DNA of 64,000 bases. It comes from Bifidobacterium lemurum (GTDB taxonomy: Bacteria > Actinomycetota > Actinomycetes > Actinomycetales > Bifidobacteriaceae). Where the stretch lies: contig NZ_CP062948.1 of assembly GCF_014898175.1 (NCBI RefSeq), positions 1,922,001 to 1,986,000 of the forward strand. Reading direction: 5' to 3'. Positions 9,195 to 17,342 of this stretch are shown piece by piece; position 1 is the first letter of the stretch, and the number at the start of each line of letters is the position of its first letter. Under the pieces are notes generated by a model. The model saw only the letters and a program-made list of their open reading frames with translations. It did no database searches and was not told the origin of the DNA. A program made the translations under genes and the position numbers.

Positions 9195-9854
9195 TTAATT
9201 GCCATAATGATGCTGCCGTTCGAGCCATAGGACGACTAGATGCGTGCGGTTGCGCGCTTCGGTTTTTTCCAATGCGCGTTGCAGATGCGTGTTGACCGTG
9301 GCGACGGCTTTGCCGAGCGTGTGGGCGATTTCGACGGAGGTCATTCCTTGGGCGCATAATTCCACGATTCGCGATTCCATGGGGGAGAGTGTTTCGATGC
9401 CTGTGGGCTGGCTTGCCGCCGCAATGTCAAACGCTTGTTGCGCTGTCGGGAAGACGATTTCGTCAACGGGTTCGCCTACTCCGCCTTGTCCTACGGATAA
9501 CACCGCCTCCGCGATTTTTTGAGGGTTCTGTTTGCTGACCAGCGCCTGGCCTCCGGCTTGCGCGACGGCGTGGGCGTACTGTTCCATCGGAAAGGCGGTT
9601 ATGGCAACGACGCCGAGATGGGAGTCTCGCTGGCGAATCCGGTGGATAAGTTCAATGCCTGATACGTTTCCCATTGAGATGTCGGTCAGCAGAACGTTCG
9701 GACGTTGCCCATCGTGCAGTTTTTGCAGCGCGCTATCGGCATCGGTCGCCGTCCATATGATGTCGAGCTGCGGAAACCGTGCGCTGAAGAAAGACATCAG
9801 ACCGGACAGCACCCATACGTCGTTATCCACAATGGCCAACGTGTTCGCCCGCAT
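9195..9854 (-). CDS. NarL/LuxR-type response regulator
   Basis: Two-domain DNA-binding response regulator. The receiver (residues about 5-120) has acidic residues at VDNDVW, the phospho-acceptor Asp in VLLTDIS, and the switch Lys in LVSKQNP. The C-terminal LuxR-type helix-turn-helix is LSPMESRIVELCAQGMTSVE followed by IAHTLGKAVATVNTHL. The start at 9852-9854 is chosen because AAGGGGG lies five bases away; a longer in-frame start at 9908 has no such site. It heads the kinase and exporter block and most likely regulates it. Confidence 0.92.
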   Translation of the reverse strand: MRANTLAIVDNDVWVLSGLMSFFSARFPQLDIIWTATDADSALQKLHDGQRPNVLLTDISMGNVSGIELIHRIRQRDSHLGVVAITAFPMEQYAHAVAQAGGQALVSKQNPQKIAEAVLSVGQGGVGEPVDEIVFPTAQQAFDIAAASQPTGIETLSPMESRIVELCAQGMTSVEIAHTLGKAVATVNTHLQRALEKTEARNRTHLVVLWLERQHHYGN

Positions 9855-9956
9855 GCATTCCCCCTTCACATGTCCGCGGATGATTATAGCCGTGCGTCCA
9901 CGGAGCAAAAAGCGATGTGGTCATTTTTCATGACAGGCGTTTGGGCCGGTGGGTGG

Positions 9957-10013
9957 CGTCAGAAGGTGCCGTGAAACATGCTTACAAACGATGTTTCACG
10001 GCACCTTCTGACG
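9957..10013. repeat. Perfect 23-base inverted repeat (hairpin 1)
   Basis: Arms 9957-9979 and 9991-10013 are exact complements over 23 bases around an 11-base loop. The core of each arm is GTGCCGTGAAACA. The hairpin lies between the response regulator start and the gnd stop, and hairpin 2 follows at 10047-10111. Confidence 0.85.
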
Positions 10014-10046
10014 TTGGCTCGTCGGTTTGTGCCGTGAAACACGAAC

Positions 10047-10111
10047 GTCCGCCATGTTTCACGGCACCTCCTGACGTCGGGTGTCAGAATGTGCCGTGAA
10101 ACATGGCGGAC
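10047..10111. repeat. Perfect 21-base inverted repeat with inner stem (hairpin 2)
   Basis: Arms 10047-10067 and 10091-10111 match perfectly over 21 bases; an inner CTGAC/GTCAG stem adds five pairs. A further GTGCCGTGAAACA at 10029-10041 can pair with the left arm instead, so the array has alternative folds. It sits about 36 bases after the gnd stop and may end or insulate the gnd transcript. Confidence 0.85.
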
Positions 10112-10147
10112 GATGGCGGCGAAACTATCCGATGACGAGGCCGGTAT

Positions 10148-11596
10148 TTAGGCCTCGATCTCCTCGCGGTCCTCGGTGGCCCACAGCGTGTGGAACACGC
10201 CGGGGGCGTCGACGCGGCCATAGGTGTGCGCGCCGAAGAAGTCGCGCTGGCCTTGGATCAGGGCCGCGGGCAGGCGCTTGGAGCGCAGGCCGTCGAAGTA
10301 GGAGAGCGACGAGGCGAACACCGGGGTCGGCACGCCGTATTCGGCGGCGCGGGCCACCACGCGGCGCCATGCGGCCTGCGCGTTCTCGATGGCCTCCTTG
10401 AAGTAGGGGGCGAACAGCAGAGACACATTCGCCTCGCCCGACTCGAAGGCGTCGGAGATGCGGTTGAGGAACTTCGCGCGGATGATGCAGCCGCCGCGCC
10501 AGATGCGCGCCACCGCGGCCAGATCGATATCCCAATCATGTTCCTTCGCGGCGGCCGTGATCTCGTTGAAGCCCTGCGCGTAGGCGACGATCTTGGAGGC
10601 GTACAGCGCTTGACGGATGTCGTCGATGAACGCCTGACGATCGGCCTCGGCCACGTTCAGCGAGCCGTCGGGGCCGGCGCAACCACGCTTGGCGGCCTCA
10701 TCGCGCAGTTCGGTCTGCGAGGAGAGACCACGGGCGAACACGGCCTCGCCGATGCCGGTGACAGGCACGGCCAGATCCAGCGCGGACTGCACGGTCCACG
10801 TGCCGGTGCCCTTCATGCCCGCATGGTCCACAATCACATCGACCAGCGGCTTGCCGGTCTTCTTGTCAACCTGATGTAGCACCTCGGCGGTGATTTCGAT
10901 CAGATAGGAGTCCAGTTCGGTGGAATTCCACTGTTCGAACACGTCGCCGATCTCGGCCGGTTCCAACCCCAAGCCGCGGCGCATGAGGTCGTAGCTTTCG
11001 GCGATCAGCTGCATATCGGAGTATTCGATGCCGTTGTGCACCATCTTGACGAAGTGGCCGGCACCGTCCGCGCCGATATGCGTCACGCAGGGCTCGCCCT
11101 CCGCCTTGGCGGCGATGGATTCGAAAATCGGCTTCAGCGTGGTCCAGGACTCCTCGGTGCCGCCGGGCATCATGGAGGGACCGCGCAACGCGCCCTCTTC
11201 GCCGCCGGACACGCCGCAGCCCACGAAATGCAATCCACGGGCGCGAATCGCCTTCTCACGACGGATCGTATCGGGGAAGTACGCGTTGCCGGCGTCGACG
11301 ATGATGTCGCCCGGCTCCATCAGATCGGCCAGAGCGTCGATCATCCGATCGGTCGGCTCGCCGGCCTTCACCATGATGATCGCGGTGCGCGGCTTGGTGA
11401 GGCTGGCGACGAACTCCTCCAACGTCTCGGCGGGGCGGAACTCGCCTTCGGAGCCGTGCTCGGCGATGAGCTTCTCCGTACGGCCGTAGGAGCGGTTGTA
11501 CACCGCCACGGTGTTGCCGTGATGGGCGAGATTGCGCGCGAGACTGCCGCCCATGGCGGCCAGACCGACTACTCCGACGTTTGCTTCAGCGGTCAT
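10148..11596 (-). CDS. gnd: 6-phosphogluconate dehydrogenase, decarboxylating
   Basis: Converts 6-phosphogluconate to ribulose-5-phosphate with NADP+. The 482-residue protein starts at the ATG 11594-11596, preceded by GGAAGGA. It has the Rossmann motif GLAAMGGSLARN (residues about 10-21), the substrate region GVSGGEEGALRGPSMMPGG (about 128-146), the catalytic Lys/Asn in KMVHNGIEY (about 183-191), and the C-terminal FFGAHTYGRVD segment. It completes the oxidative branch begun by Zwf and Pgl earlier in the window. Confidence 0.97.
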   Translation of the reverse strand: MTAEANVGVVGLAAMGGSLARNLAHHGNTVAVYNRSYGRTEKLIAEHGSEGEFRPAETLEEFVASLTKPRTAIIMVKAGEPTDRMIDALADLMEPGDIIVDAGNAYFPDTIRREKAIRARGLHFVGCGVSGGEEGALRGPSMMPGGTEESWTTLKPIFESIAAKAEGEPCVTHIGADGAGHFVKMVHNGIEYSDMQLIAESYDLMRRGLGLEPAEIGDVFEQWNSTELDSYLIEITAEVLHQVDKKTGKPLVDVIVDHAGMKGTGTWTVQSALDLAVPVTGIGEAVFARGLSSQTELRDEAAKRGCAGPDGSLNVAEADRQAFIDDIRQALYASKIVAYAQGFNEITAAAKEHDWDIDLAAVARIWRGGCIIRAKFLNRISDAFESGEANVSLLFAPYFKEAIENAQAAWRRVVARAAEYGVPTPVFASSLSYFDGLRSKRLPAALIQGQRDFFGAHTYGRVDAPGVFHTLWATEDREEIEA

Positions 11597-11700
11597 GCTG
11601 AATCCTTCCGTGTCAAAAAGAGTACTTTTCGATATCCAGTCTATAACCCGCCCCGACCTCACGGCCGACGGCGTACACAGTGCGGACAGCGGTGTAGGAG

Positions 11701-12954
11701 TCAGTCCACGGTGATGGTCAGTGCGTCGGCCACCCGGCCGGCCTTCGCGCGGGCGTCCGTCTCATCGGTGCCGACCGCCAACGCCACCGCCATACGGCGA
11801 TGCCCGTGCACTTCGGGCTTGGCGAAAATACGCAAGTCCGTCCCCGGCTCGGCCAACGCCTGCGCCACATCGCCGAACACCGCCTCGCCGTCGCCCGCTA
11901 CCACGATCGCATGGCTCGCGGCCACCGCGTCACACGGAATCGCCAACGCCACATGTCCCTCGGTCACAGGCAAGCCCAGAATCGCACGGGCATGCAAGGC
12001 GAACTCGCTCAAACGCTGCGAAGCCATCGTCACCATGCCGGTGTCGTGCGGACGCGGCGACACCTCATTGAACAGCACCGAACCATCGGTGAGCACGAAC
12101 AACTCCACGCCGAACACACCCCACCCGGTCTCGCCGGAAGCCTTGGCCTTGGCAACCAAACCCTCCACAGCGGCTCGGGCGATACGCTGGGCCTCATCCA
12201 ACACGGCACCGGGCGTAGAGGCCGGCTGCCAGGACTCGCGGTAATCCCCGCTTTCCTGACGCTGACCGATCGGCACGCAGGCCGCGATGCCGGCGCTGGA
12301 ACTCACCGTCAGCACCGTCAGCTCATAGTCGAGCGGCGCCAACGCCTCCACAATCACACGCGACACATCGCCCTCGCCGGCGGCGCGGCGGCCCTCCTGC
12401 GCCTCGGTCCACGCGGCGTCGATCGCATCGGTCCCGCGCACAATGGACTGGCCGTGGCCGGAGGAACTCATCACCGGCTTGACCACGCACGGATAGCCCA
12501 CGGCCGGCGCCCCCTCGCGCAACTCGTCGAGCGAACCCGCGAAACGGTACGGCGTCGTCGGCAACCCCAACTCCTCATGCGCCAGCACGCGCAGGCGCTC
12601 GCGGTCCATGCAGATCCCCGCGATCTCGGCGCTCGGCACCACCTGCGCGCCATGGGCCGCCGCGCCCGTCAACACCTCGGTGGCGATGGCCTCCACCTCG
12701 GGCACGATGATATCCGGACGAACCTCGTCGAACAGCGCCTGCAGCGCGTCGGCGTTCGCCATATCCAGCACACGGGACTCGTGGGCCACCTGCTGTGCGG
12801 GCGCGCCCGCATAGGAGTCGGCCGCGCACACCCATGCGCCAAGCCGCATCAGCTCGATGGTGACCTCCTTGCCCAGCTCGCCGGAGCCGAGGAACAGGAT
12901 GCGGGTCGGACGGGAACCAAGGGGAGTGCCCAGCGGGCGGTCGATTTCACTCAT
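11701..12954 (-). CDS. purT: Formate-dependent phosphoribosylglycinamide formyltransferase (GAR transformylase 2)
   Basis: PurT makes formyl-GAR from GAR, formate and ATP in purine synthesis. The 417-residue ATP-grasp protein shows the N-terminal ILFLGSGELGKEV, the ATP-grasp segment VVKPVMSSSGHGQS, EALAPLDYELTVLTV, and FNEVSPRPHDTGMVTM with metal-binding Glu/Asn residues. The start at 12952-12954 (MSEIDRPLG) has no Shine-Dalgarno sequence but lies about seven bases after CACAAT, a plausible -10 box, so it may be leaderless. It is 104 bases upstream of gnd on the same strand. PurK is a relative, but the length and C-terminus fit PurT. Confidence 0.93.
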   Translation of the reverse strand: MSEIDRPLGTPLGSRPTRILFLGSGELGKEVTIELMRLGAWVCAADSYAGAPAQQVAHESRVLDMANADALQALFDEVRPDIIVPEVEAIATEVLTGAAAHGAQVVPSAEIAGICMDRERLRVLAHEELGLPTTPYRFAGSLDELREGAPAVGYPCVVKPVMSSSGHGQSIVRGTDAIDAAWTEAQEGRRAAGEGDVSRVIVEALAPLDYELTVLTVSSSAGIAACVPIGQRQESGDYRESWQPASTPGAVLDEAQRIARAAVEGLVAKAKASGETGWGVFGVELFVLTDGSVLFNEVSPRPHDTGMVTMASQRLSEFALHARAILGLPVTEGHVALAIPCDAVAASHAIVVAGDGEAVFGDVAQALAEPGTDLRIFAKPEVHGHRRMAVALAVGTDETDARAKAGRVADALTITVD

Positions 12955-13102
12955 ACGCAATATTGTGCCATGCGCCCTGTGCAGGCCGCGCTTGGGCGCT
13001 GGAAGGAGGTCTATGTCCGATTGGGGACTGAATTGGGTGGTGCGGAAGAAGGCGCGGCTCGACACGTAACACGCCGTGGTCGTGCACGTCCGGGAAATCA
13101 TG

Positions 13103-13108
13103 TATAGT
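13103..13108 (+). promoter_or_regulatory. -10 box for tRNA-His
   Basis: TATAGT lies 47 bases before the mature tRNA end, in the gap between the divergently read purT and the tRNA. The matching -35 (around 13080) is weak. Confidence 0.4.
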
Positions 13109-13154
13109 ATCCATCTGTTGTGTGGATTTCGGTTCACCGGAATAACTCAATAAT

Positions 13155-13231
13155 GGTGGATATAGCTCAGTCGGTAGAGCATCTGATTGTGGTTCAGAAG
13201 GTCGCGCGTTCGAGCCGCGTTATCCACCCCA
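13155..13231 (+). tRNA. tRNA-His (GTG anticodon)
   Basis: The cloverleaf can be read directly. The acceptor stem GTGGATA/TATCCAC has an extra 5' G at 13155 opposite C at 13228, the hallmark of tRNA-His. The anticodon stem is TCTGA/TCAGA with loop TTGTGGT and anticodon GTG at 13189-13191. The T-arm GTTCGAG region is present. CCA is encoded at 13229-13231. A rho-independent terminator follows at 13260. Confidence 0.96.
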
Positions 13232-13259
13232 CTAGGAAACCCAGTGTTTCCAACGATTA

Positions 13260-13297
13260 AGCCCCTTCCGAAATGTTCGGGAAGGGGCTTTCCTTTT
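13260..13297 (+). terminator. Rho-independent terminator after tRNA-His
   Basis: GCCCCTTCC (13261-13269) and GGAAGGGGC (13280-13288) form a nine-base stem followed by TTTCCTTTT. Confidence 0.88.
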
Positions 13298-13387
13298 GAA
13301 GATTTCCAGAAACGTCGCATATTGAGTTGCAGGACAATCGCCGGGCTGTGCATTGAGTACGATAAGGGCAAGCGACAAGGAACGGAC

Positions 13388-13942
13388 ATGGCTCAAACCA
13401 CAAAACGCGCGATGGAGGCATCGCTCAAACGTCTGCTGCTGGTCAAGCCCCTCAACAAAATCACCATCAGCGACATAGCCGAGGATTGCGGCATCAGCCG
13501 CATGACCTTCTACTACCACTTCAAAGACATCTATGATCTTGTGGAATGGTCCTGTCAGGAGGATGCGGGGCGTGCGCTCCAAGGCAATCGCACCGCGGAC
13601 ACCTGGCAAACGGGGTTCCTGTCCATCCTCGAATCCGTACGGGCCAACAAACCGTTCATCATGAACGTGTACCAGTGCGTCAGCCGCGAACGCGTGGAGC
13701 GTTATCTGTATGAGATCACCTATGACCTGCTCATCGATGTGGTGCGTGAGGAAAGCGTTGGCCTGCACGTGCGTGAGGACGATCAGGAATTCATCGCGCA
13801 CCTGTTCAAATACGCTTTCGTGGGCATTGTGCTGGAGTGGATCGCCGACGATATGAGTGAGGAACCATCCGCGCTCGTCGATAAACTCGCCCAAGCCATC
13901 GAAGGTGATTTCCGCGGTGCGCTCGAACGTTTCGCCTACTGA
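13388..13942 (+). CDS. TetR-family transcriptional regulator (DhaS-like)
   Basis: A 184-residue one-component repressor. The N-terminal helix-turn-helix reads KITISDIAEDCGISRMTFYYHFKD in two parts (KITISDIAEDCG, ISRMTFYYHF; residues about 23-46), a textbook TetR DNA-binding domain; the rest is a helical ligand domain. The ATG at 13388 follows AAGGA. It lies 135 bases upstream of oleate hydratase on the same strand, and a palindrome in that gap (13995-14014) is a candidate operator. Its ligand may be an unsaturated fatty acid, but this is inference from the neighbour. Confidence 0.88.
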   Translation: MAQTTKRAMEASLKRLLLVKPLNKITISDIAEDCGISRMTFYYHFKDIYDLVEWSCQEDAGRALQGNRTADTWQTGFLSILESVRANKPFIMNVYQCVSRERVERYLYEITYDLLIDVVREESVGLHVREDDQEFIAHLFKYAFVGIVLEWIADDMSEEPSALVDKLAQAIEGDFRGALERFAY

Positions 13943-13994
13943 CGTTCCGGCAGACGACGATGCTGAGCAATTCGCGCCCATTGTCAGAAAACTG

Positions 13995-14014
13995 AACAAA
14001 CAGGCCGGTTTGTT
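13995..14014 (+). promoter_or_regulatory. Candidate TetR operator at the oleate hydratase promoter
   Basis: Perfect seven-base arms AACAAAC and GTTTGTT flank AGGCCG. The right arm runs into TTTATA, which may be the -10 region, 60-odd bases before the oleate hydratase ATG. A bound dimer would block polymerase. Confidence 0.5.
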
Positions 14015-14077
14015 TATAGCGGCTGGATGCATGCCGGATTCATAATGGGGGTCATCCGACAACCCAAGGAGGCGGAC

Positions 14078-15967
14078 ATGTATTATTCGAACGGCAATTA
14101 CGAGGCGTTCGCCACGCCGAAGAAGCCCTCGGGCATCGATCATAAAAGCGCGTATATCATCGGCACCGGTCTGGCGGCCCTTTCCGCCGCATGCTATCTT
14201 GTGCGCGACGCGCAGATGCCCGGCGACCACATCCATATCTTCGAGAAGGACGCCGTGGCGGGCGGCGCATGCGACGGTCGCGATATTCCCGGCGTCGGCT
14301 ATGTGATGCGCGGCGGTCGCGAAATGGACAACCATTTCGAGGTGATGTGGGATCTGTTCCGCTCAATCCCATCCGATGACGATCCGGACGTTTCCGTATT
14401 GGACGAATACTACTGGCTGAACAAGGACGATCCGAACTATTCACTGTGCCGCGCCACGAACAATCGTGGACAGGATGCCGGCACCGATGGCAAGTTCGGT
14501 CTGTCGGACAAGGCCAGTATGGAGATCATGAAGCTGTTCTTCACTCCGGATGAGGAACTGTATGACAAGCCGATCACCGACTATTTCGACGATGAGGTGC
14601 TGAACTCCAACTTCTGGATGTACTGGCGTACGATGTTCGCGTTCGAGAACTGGCATTCCGCGCTGGAGATGAAGCTGTACATCAAACGATTTATCCACCA
14701 CATCGGCGGATTGCCGGACTTTTCGGCACTGCGCTTCACTCGTTACAACCAGTACGAATCGATGATTCTGCCGATGGTGCACTATTTGGAGCGTGCGGGT
14801 GTGCAATTCCACTTCAACACAAAGGTGGACAACATCGAGTTCGATATCGCCGACTCGCGCACGTCCGGACCGAAGCGCTCGTTCACCGGCACGGGCCAGG
14901 ATACGATTCTGCGCATCCAACAGGCTGAGCAGGCGCGTGATGCCCGCAACCCCTACTCCACGCCGAACCGCAAGCAGGCCAAGCGCATCATACTCACCGA
15001 TGGGCGGGGGCAAATGCAGTCCATCGATCTGACCGAGGACGATTTGGTGTTCATCACCAACGGCGGATGCGTGGAGAACTCCACCATGGGCTCGCAAACA
15101 ACGCCCGCAGGATGGGATCCACAGATCAAACCCGGTGGCGGCTGGGATATGTGGCGTCGCATCGCCGCGCAGGACAAGAGTTTCGGCAATCCCGACACCT
15201 TCTGTTCGGATCCGGACAAGTCGAAGTGGATGAGCGCCACCGTGACCACATTGGATGGCGCGATCGCGCCATATATTCAGAAGATCTGCAAACGCGATCC
15301 ATACACCGGCCGTGTGGTCACCGGCGGCATTGTGACCTGCACCGATTCCAGTTGGCTGATGAGCTGGACGTTGAACCGTCAGCAACAGTTCAAGGATCAG
15401 CCGAAGAACCAGCTGTGCGTATGGGTGTACGGTCTGTTCCCGGACAAGCCCGGCGACTTCGTGAACAAGCCGATGTCTGAATGCACCGGCGAGGAGATTT
15501 GCGAGGAATGGCTTTATCACATGGGCGTGCCCGTCAATCAGATTCATGGGCTTGCGCATGACCATGCCAATACCGTGCCGGTGATGATGCCGTACATCAC
15601 CGCTTTCTTCATGCCTCGATCGGCCGGCGACCGCCCCGACGTGGTGCCGGACGGTGCCGTGAACTTCGCTTTTCTCGGCCAGTTCGCCGAAACCCCGCGC
15701 GACACGATTTTCACCACGGAATACTCGATGCGCACCGGCATGGAGGCTGTGTACACGCTGTGCGACGTGGACCGCGGCGTTCCCGAGGTGTGGGGTTCGG
15801 TGTATGACGTGAGGAACCTGCTGAACGCCACGGTCAAACTGCGCGACGGCAAGCCGATCACCGAGATGAAGCTCAACTTCATCGAGAAGACGGTGCTGAA
15901 CAAGGTGATTAAAAAACTCGGCGGCACCGACATTCCGACGTTGCTCAAACGCTACGGTGTGATCTAG
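14078..15967 (+). CDS. Oleate hydratase (MCRA family flavoenzyme)
   Basis: Adds water to the cis double bond of oleate or linoleate, giving 10-hydroxy fatty acids; this detoxifies free unsaturated fatty acids in gut bacteria. The 629-residue protein has the FAD motif IIGTGLAALSAACYL (residues about 26-40), the second flavin motif FEKDAVAGGACDG, the catalytic-loop glutamate region MRGGREMDNHFEVMWDLF, and the C-terminal FLGQFAETPRDTIFTTEYS. The ATG at 14078 has AAGGAGG at 14066-14072; an upstream in-frame ATG lacks this. The gene is usually called ohyA or sph in other species. The TetR gene upstream probably controls it. Confidence 0.94.
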   Translation: MYYSNGNYEAFATPKKPSGIDHKSAYIIGTGLAALSAACYLVRDAQMPGDHIHIFEKDAVAGGACDGRDIPGVGYVMRGGREMDNHFEVMWDLFRSIPSDDDPDVSVLDEYYWLNKDDPNYSLCRATNNRGQDAGTDGKFGLSDKASMEIMKLFFTPDEELYDKPITDYFDDEVLNSNFWMYWRTMFAFENWHSALEMKLYIKRFIHHIGGLPDFSALRFTRYNQYESMILPMVHYLERAGVQFHFNTKVDNIEFDIADSRTSGPKRSFTGTGQDTILRIQQAEQARDARNPYSTPNRKQAKRIILTDGRGQMQSIDLTEDDLVFITNGGCVENSTMGSQTTPAGWDPQIKPGGGWDMWRRIAAQDKSFGNPDTFCSDPDKSKWMSATVTTLDGAIAPYIQKICKRDPYTGRVVTGGIVTCTDSSWLMSWTLNRQQQFKDQPKNQLCVWVYGLFPDKPGDFVNKPMSECTGEEICEEWLYHMGVPVNQIHGLAHDHANTVPVMMPYITAFFMPRSAGDRPDVVPDGAVNFAFLGQFAETPRDTIFTTEYSMRTGMEAVYTLCDVDRGVPEVWGSVYDVRNLLNATVKLRDGKPITEMKLNFIEKTVLNKVIKKLGGTDIPTLLKRYGVI

Positions 15968-16071
15968 CTCTGTCCCAACGCCTTGGGAATGACGGGATAC
16001 GACGGAGTAGACTGACGGTTTGTCGAGGCAACCCGCCCTCAATAGGTGCCATCAAACAGAGGAACGTGAAC

Positions 16072-17097
16072 ATGCTGGCTTTTGAGAACGACTACTCCCG
16101 CGCGGCGCATCCCGCCATTCTTGAGGCGTTGGAACGCACCTCGGAGAACCTTTACTCCGGTTATGGTTCGGACGAGATCTGCGCATCCGCCAAAGAGAGG
16201 ATCAAAGCGGCGTGCGGCAGCCCCGACGCGGACGTATGGTTCTTGGTCGGCGGCACGCAGGCCAACCAGGTCGTCATCGACGCGATCACCCCGGCCTGGG
16301 CGGGCGTGGTGGCGGTCGAATCCGGCCATCCGAACGTGCACGAGGCCGGCGCGATCGAATACGCCGGGCACAAGGTGCTCACCCTGCCGCACCACAACGG
16401 CCTGATGGACGCGCGCGAGCTCGACGACTACTGCGCCACGTTCTATGCGGACGCCAACCACGAGCATATGGTCTTCCCCGGCTGCGTCTATATCTCCCTG
16501 CCCACCGAATACGGCACGATGTACACCAAAGCCGAACTGGAGGCGCTCGCCGCCGTGGCCCACAAATACGATATGCCGCTGTTCGTGGACGGCGCGCGTC
16601 TGGGATACGGCCTGACCGCCACCGGCTGCGACATCACCCTGTCCGATCTGGCCGCCATCGCCGACGTGTTCTACATCGGCGGCACCAAGGTGGGGGCGAT
16701 GTTCGGCGAGGCCGTGGTGTTCACGCGCGGCAATACGCCCAAGCATTTCCTCACCCTGATCAAGCAGCACGGCGCGCTGCTGGCCAAGGGCTGGCTGTTG
16801 GGATTGCAGTTCGACACGCTGTTCACCGATGATTTGTACCTTCGCATCGCCCGCAACGCCAACGTCGCGGCCGACTGCATCCGCGCCGCGCTGCGTGAGA
16901 AGGGGTACACGCTCACCTTCGACGCGCCGACGAACCAGATTTTCGTCACCCTCGACCGGCCCACCATCGAGCGTTTGGAACGCGACGTGCGGCTGGGATT
17001 CATGGAGAAGGCCGACGACACGCATACGGTGATGCGCATCTGCACCAGTTGGTCCACGACCGACGAGCAGGTCGACCAGCTGATCGCGTTGCTCTAG
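16072..17097 (+). CDS. Low-specificity L-threonine aldolase-like PLP enzyme
   Basis: PLP-dependent aldolase/lyase of the beta-eliminating lyase fold, which cleaves L-threonine or allo-threonine to glycine and acetaldehyde. The 341-residue protein has LVGGTQANQ (about 61-69), the substrate segment ESGHPNVHEAGAIEYAGHKV, and FVDGARLGYGL with the PLP-binding Asp. The Schiff-base Lys is in FYIGGTKVGAMFGE (about K206). The GGTKVGAM form differs from the SGTKGLGAP-like motif of classic LtaE, so the substrate is uncertain. The ATG at 16072 has AGAGGAA at good spacing; the GTG six bases earlier is less likely. It appears monocistronic. Confidence 0.85.
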   Translation: MLAFENDYSRAAHPAILEALERTSENLYSGYGSDEICASAKERIKAACGSPDADVWFLVGGTQANQVVIDAITPAWAGVVAVESGHPNVHEAGAIEYAGHKVLTLPHHNGLMDARELDDYCATFYADANHEHMVFPGCVYISLPTEYGTMYTKAELEALAAVAHKYDMPLFVDGARLGYGLTATGCDITLSDLAAIADVFYIGGTKVGAMFGEAVVFTRGNTPKHFLTLIKQHGALLAKGWLLGLQFDTLFTDDLYLRIARNANVAADCIRAALREKGYTLTFDAPTNQIFVTLDRPTIERLERDVRLGFMEKADDTHTVMRICTSWSTTDEQVDQLIALL

Positions 17098-17100
17098 TCC

Positions 17101-17231
17101 GTCGTCCACGCATACTGGGCGGTGAACGATCCACGATGTCCAACTGCCGATCCTGCGTCCCGTCGTCTTTGCATGCTGGGTGGTGAATGTACGGTACGCT
17201 CGCGTTGTCCGCGCATGCCGGGCGGTGAATG
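17101..17231. repeat. Three copies of a GCATGCYGGGYGGTGAA repeat
   Basis: Related units begin near 17101, 17162 and 17205, each with GTC or TTGTC, then GCATRC, YGGGYGGTGAA. They lie between the convergent stops of the aldolase and glycosyltransferase genes. Spacing is irregular (61 and 43 bases), and no protein reading is convincing. The rest of the gap to 17342 shows nothing clear. Confidence 0.65.
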
Positions 17232-17342
17232 GCCGATCAGACCCGCAGTCGCGCAATCCACGTGCGGGGTGTACATGGGACTCATCGACTCGTCGACGTA
17301 TCGCAGCCTGTCGGACGCCGGTTGACAGGCGTCGCCGTTCCG

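Noticed and set aside
9957..10111. ParB-type parS sites, suggested by TGTTTCACG and CGTGAAACA half-sites
   Set aside because: A parS site joins the halves as TGTTTCACGTGAAACA. Here each half is followed by GCAC or preceded by GTGC, and the halves are spaced by loops, so no intact site is present. No parA or parB gene is in the window.
17094..17285. A small repeat protein on the minus strand (FTAQYAWTT-like repeats)
   Set aside because: The peptide repeats come from the DNA repeat; there is no ribosome site, the spacing is irregular and the frame is not kept by all copies.
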